A DNA stretch of 64,000 bases. It comes from Devosia sp. (GTDB lineage Bacteria; Pseudomonadota; Alphaproteobacteria; Rhizobiales; Devosiaceae). Positions within the stretch are counted from its first letter, which is position 1. Every line of letters begins with the position of its first letter. The position numbers were made by a program, and so were the translations under genes. Of the stretch, positions 61,672-64,000 are shown piece after piece. Location of the stretch: assembly GCA_015234425.1 (NCBI GenBank), contig JADGNE010000050.1:1-64000 (forward strand), read 5' to 3'. The notes under the pieces are model-generated. The model was not told where the DNA came from and did not search any database. It saw only the letters and a list, made by a program, of their open reading frames with translations.

Positions 61672-61722
61672 CGTGTGCACACAACTTTCAGTTCAGGCGT
61701 CAATCACTGCGTTCTCAGTCGA

Positions 61723-61827
61723 CACCTCCCCCTCCTGAAGGGGGCGGGTCAGGGTGGGAGTGGGGCCAAGAGCTCGGCCATCCGGGCTCTTGCACCCCTC
61801 CCAACCTCCCCCTTCAAGGGGGAGGTG
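61723..61827. repeat. G/C-rich palindromic intergenic repeat, copy 4
   Basis: CACCTCCCCCTCCTGAAGGGGG-type arm, GGGTGGGAGTGGGG, then a perfect ACCTCCCCC/GGGGGAGGT hairpin at 61804-61826. It fills the gap between the binding-protein and compact glycohydrolase genes. Confidence 0.7.
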
Positions 61828-61871
61828 CCGTTCCGTGGATGCGGAGAGACAGCGCCCTCCGCGCCCTGCCC

Positions 61872-63305
61872 TTACTCGCCCAACACGCTCGCAGCGTATT
61901 CAGCCATGCGGGCACCGCCGGCAGCGTTGTATTCGCTGACGAAATCGCCCCACTGGTCGAGCGAGGCTTCACCGGTGATGAAGCGGGCCACCCAGGCGCG
62001 ATAGATCTGCTCGGTGGCGTCGACCTCAGCGGCGTATTCGGCCGGCCAGACAAAGGCATTGTCGGCCACGAAGTCCGCCTTGATGTTGTCGAGCGCGGCC
62101 TGTGCGGTGTCGCCAAGCAGCGGGGTCGGCGGCGTCCAGTTGGACGCGTTAAAGAAGCGCGCATACCAGGTCGAGATCGCGTCGGTGAAGGTCACGCTGC
62201 CATCGGCGGCGGTATTGTGGTGCACGCCCTCAAAGCCCAGGCGGTCGATATCCTGACCTTCCTTGGAGGCCATGAATTCGAGCACTTTGAAGGCTTCTTC
62301 CTTGTGCTCGGAGAGCGAGGAGATCGCCCAGCCGCGCGCTTCCTTGGCCACATCGACCGCAGCCAGGCCCTTGCCGCCCGGGCCCGACGGCACTGGCAGC
62401 AGCACGAGGCTCACGTCAGCGTCCGGATAGGTCTGGCGCATCTTGCCCGAATAGATGTCGATCACTTCCGGCGACGAGCCGAAGATCACGCCGGCCTTGC
62501 CGGTGTAGAACTTGTCTTCCTTCACGTCATAGGTGTTGGTGACATATTCCTTGTCGAAGAGGCCCTTGTCCGCCAGCCGCGCGTAGAACTCGATCTTGGC
62601 CTTTTCCGCGTCGGTCACGCGGGCATTCACCCACTTGCCCTCGGCGTTCTTCATCCAGGTGCCGGTCACGCCAAACGCCTGATTGAAGATGGAGTCGAGT
62701 TCACCCGTATTGCCAAAACCGGTCAGGCCCAGCGTATTGCCCGGCGTGCCGTCACCATCGAGATCGGCGTCGTGAATGGCCTGGAACAGCGCTTCATATT
62801 CTTCCACCGTGGTCGGTGGCTGAAGGCCCAGCTCATCCAGCCAGTCCTTGCGCATCACCGGCTGCGGAGCGCGCGCGGGATAGAGATAGATGAGATAAGG
62901 ATAGTTCTCGAGACGGTCTAAATTGTGCGGCCACATGCCGGCCTTCACAGTTTCCGAGCCTTCCACCCAGGGGCGCAGATCCTCGAGAATCCCCTGCTCG
63001 GCCATCTTCTGGTCGCCGCCTTGGAAATACATGATGTCCGGGATATCGCCCGACAGCAGCATCACGCCCAGCGCCTCGCCATAGGCAGCGGTGCCGCCCG
63101 GCAAATCGATGGTCTGGATATCGACATCGGTTCCCTGCGCCTTGAGCGCAGCTTCGATAGCCTCGATTTCCTTCATGTCATCGGGGTTGGTGGTCAGCAG
63201 ATCCTTGCTCACCAGCCGCAGCGTTGTCTGGGCCATAGCCGGCGCCACAGCAGCACCCAGCATGGCCATGGCCGTCGTCGCCAAAAGCAGCGTCTTGAAC
63301 TTCAT
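61872..63305 (-). CDS. Family 1 ABC transporter substrate-binding protein (LplA-like)
   Basis: A 477-residue periplasmic receptor. A Sec signal (MKFKTLLLATTAMAMLGAAVAPAMAQ) precedes an SBP_bac_1 domain with DIPDIMYFQGGDQKMAEQGILEDL, the EF-hand-like DADLDGDGTPGNT that often binds calcium in this group, TGKAGVIFGSSPEV and SEHKEEAFKVLEFM. ATG 63305 has GGAGAC upstream. It belongs with the permease at the window edge and with the ATPase at 57158. Confidence 0.9.
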   Translation of the reverse strand: MKFKTLLLATTAMAMLGAAVAPAMAQTTLRLVSKDLLTTNPDDMKEIEAIEAALKAQGTDVDIQTIDLPGGTAAYGEALGVMLLSGDIPDIMYFQGGDQKMAEQGILEDLRPWVEGSETVKAGMWPHNLDRLENYPYLIYLYPARAPQPVMRKDWLDELGLQPPTTVEEYEALFQAIHDADLDGDGTPGNTLGLTGFGNTGELDSIFNQAFGVTGTWMKNAEGKWVNARVTDAEKAKIEFYARLADKGLFDKEYVTNTYDVKEDKFYTGKAGVIFGSSPEVIDIYSGKMRQTYPDADVSLVLLPVPSGPGGKGLAAVDVAKEARGWAISSLSEHKEEAFKVLEFMASKEGQDIDRLGFEGVHHNTAADGSVTFTDAISTWYARFFNASNWTPPTPLLGDTAQAALDNIKADFVADNAFVWPAEYAAEVDATEQIYRAWVARFITGEASLDQWGDFVSEYNAAGGARMAEYAASVLGE

Positions 63306-63370
63306 TTCCAGTCTCCTCCGTTTATTCCGCCACACCGCTTTCGCGGAATTTTTTGTAACTCACCGGCCCG

Positions 63371-63647
63371 CCTCCCTCCCCCTCGTGGGAGAGATTGAGG
63401 GTGGGGGGCGAGAGCCCCGATCCATCGTCAAAGGCCTGCAGGCCCCATTCTCTCCCACCCACCGGCTCCACCTCCCCCTCGAAGGGGGAGGATAGGAGGG
63501 GGTGGAGTCCCACACACCGGCCCCCACCTCTCCCTCCGGGGGAGAGGTCGACGCCCTTGCGTCGGGTGAGGGGACCTTCCCAAAATCCTAGCAAGGCCCC
63601 CTCACCCGGCTTGCTCCGCAATCCGACCTCTCCCCAAGGGAGAGGTG
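63371..63647. repeat. G/C-rich palindromic repeat cluster, copy 5 (several units)
   Basis: This gap of about 360 bp between the binding-protein and permease genes holds no gene. It contains at least four units: CCCTCCCCCTCGTGGGAGAG with GAGGGTGGGG (from 63371); ACCTCCCCCTCGAAGGGGGAGG (about 63470-63490); ACCTCTCCCTCCGGGGGAGAGGT followed by CGACGC...GCGTCGGGTGAGGGG (63523-63577); and the inverted CCCCCTCACCCGGC...ACCTCTCCCC-AAGG-GAGAGGT (63595-63647). Confidence 0.75.
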
Positions 63648-63664
63648 AGCCCCCCCAAAAATCC

Positions 63665-64000
63665 TCATCCCTTCAGCGCCCCCGACATCGTGCCCTTGGT
63701 GAAGAACTTCAAAATCAGCGGGTAGATTGCCAGGATCGGCAGGATGGTGATGAAGATCATCCCCGCCTTCAGCGCCCGGATATTGATCTGCGCAATGGCC
63801 GTGTTGTTAGCGAGATTATTAGCGCCGACGATGGCCACCTTGTCCCCCTCGATCACGAACTGGCGCAGCACCACCTGCAGCGGCCACTTCGTCTGGTCGT
63901 TGAGGTAGATCATAGAGCGGAAGAACTCGTTCCAGTGCAGCACGAGGTAGAACAGCGCGATGGTGGCGAGCGCGGGCTTGGCCAGCGGCAGCACGACCAG
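63665..64000 (-). CDS. Sugar ABC transporter permease (LplC/MalG type), C-terminal part
   Basis: About 110 residues, running off the right window edge; the 5' part is missing. VLPLAKPALATIALFYLVLHWNEFF includes the post-coupling-loop helix (LPLAKPALAT) of carbohydrate permease 2, and the C-terminus FFTKGTMSGALKG is the LplC/YtcP type ending. It is read before the binding-protein gene on the same strand and is the channel subunit of that importer. Confidence 0.88.
   Translation of the reverse strand: MVVLPLAKPALATIALFYLVLHWNEFFRSMIYLNDQTKWPLQVVLRQFVIEGDKVAIVGANNLANNTAIAQINIRALKAGMIFITILPILAIYPLILKFFTKGTMSGALKG

Noticed and set aside
59254-62004. A 916-codon open frame on the plus strand
   Set aside because: It runs antisense to the two ADP-ribosylglycohydrolase genes, is Arg/His/Pro-rich with no domain, and spans intergenic repeats. 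It is a by-product of GC-rich coding sequence on the other strand.

Overview
The window is a GC-rich alphaproteobacterial chromosome segment. Gene content and order (malto-oligosyltrehalose TreY/TreZ, ProVWX with a CBS-bearing ATPase, DctB/DctD with sigma-54, a TAXI-type TRAP transporter, many rhizobial-style ABC uptake operons) suggest Hyphomicrobiales. A Devosia/Pelagibacterium-like soil or marine heterotroph is my best guess; it rests on general resemblance, not on a marker gene. I saw no rRNA, tRNA or CRISPR array.

Left part (1-11.3 kb): the right end of a decayed IS21-family element, a deleted S9 prolyl oligopeptidase, then a stress-protection region. This holds treZ, an IS1182-type insertion sequence, a DUF892 ferritin-like protein, treY, a small membrane protein, an exported HIRAN-domain protein, a manganese catalase and exonuclease III. 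The IS sits exactly inside the bidirectional terminator between convergent treZ and the DUF892 gene and is flanked by 19-bp direct copies of that terminator hairpin.

11.3-23.4 kb: a betaine/proline ABC operon (proVWX), then dctB-dctD, which reads into a TAXI-TRAP transporter (binding protein, fused permease, DUF1850 protein). Two DctD-like palindromes and a well-formed -24/-12 promoter lie between dctD and the binding-protein gene, so the circuit can be read directly from the DNA. An AraC-type regulator follows.

23.4-38.7 kb: a large exported von Willebrand A protein with small secreted and PilZ companions, a cupin, then a tight catabolic operon. The operon comprises a flavin monooxygenase-like protein, a DsbA-fold isomerase, an M19 dipeptidase homologue lacking most canonical metal ligands, a PotDABC-like importer, a carboxylesterase and a LysR regulator. 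It ends in a scar where an AraC C-terminal fragment abuts a frameshifted SMP-30 lactonase fragment.

38.8-47.0 kb (minus strand): eight genes, nearly all overlapping by 4 bp, encoding a complete peptide-type ABC importer interleaved with a glycerophosphodiesterase, an alkaline-phosphatase-fold phosphodiesterase and a HAD phosphatase. I read this as an organophosphodiester uptake and dismantling system.

47.2-54.9 kb (plus): a LacI regulator with two overlapping palindromic operators, an FAD-dependent oxidoreductase, a family-1 sugar ABC importer and an unrecognised probable TIM-barrel protein. 54.9-64 kb (minus): a second sugar-type importer, running off the window, whose operon holds two different ADP-ribosylglycohydrolase homologues, followed by a class III CoA-transferase and a CitE-like lyase. 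From 51 kb onward the gaps next to the binding-protein and ATPase genes carry a family of G/C-rich palindromic repeats not seen earlier in the window.
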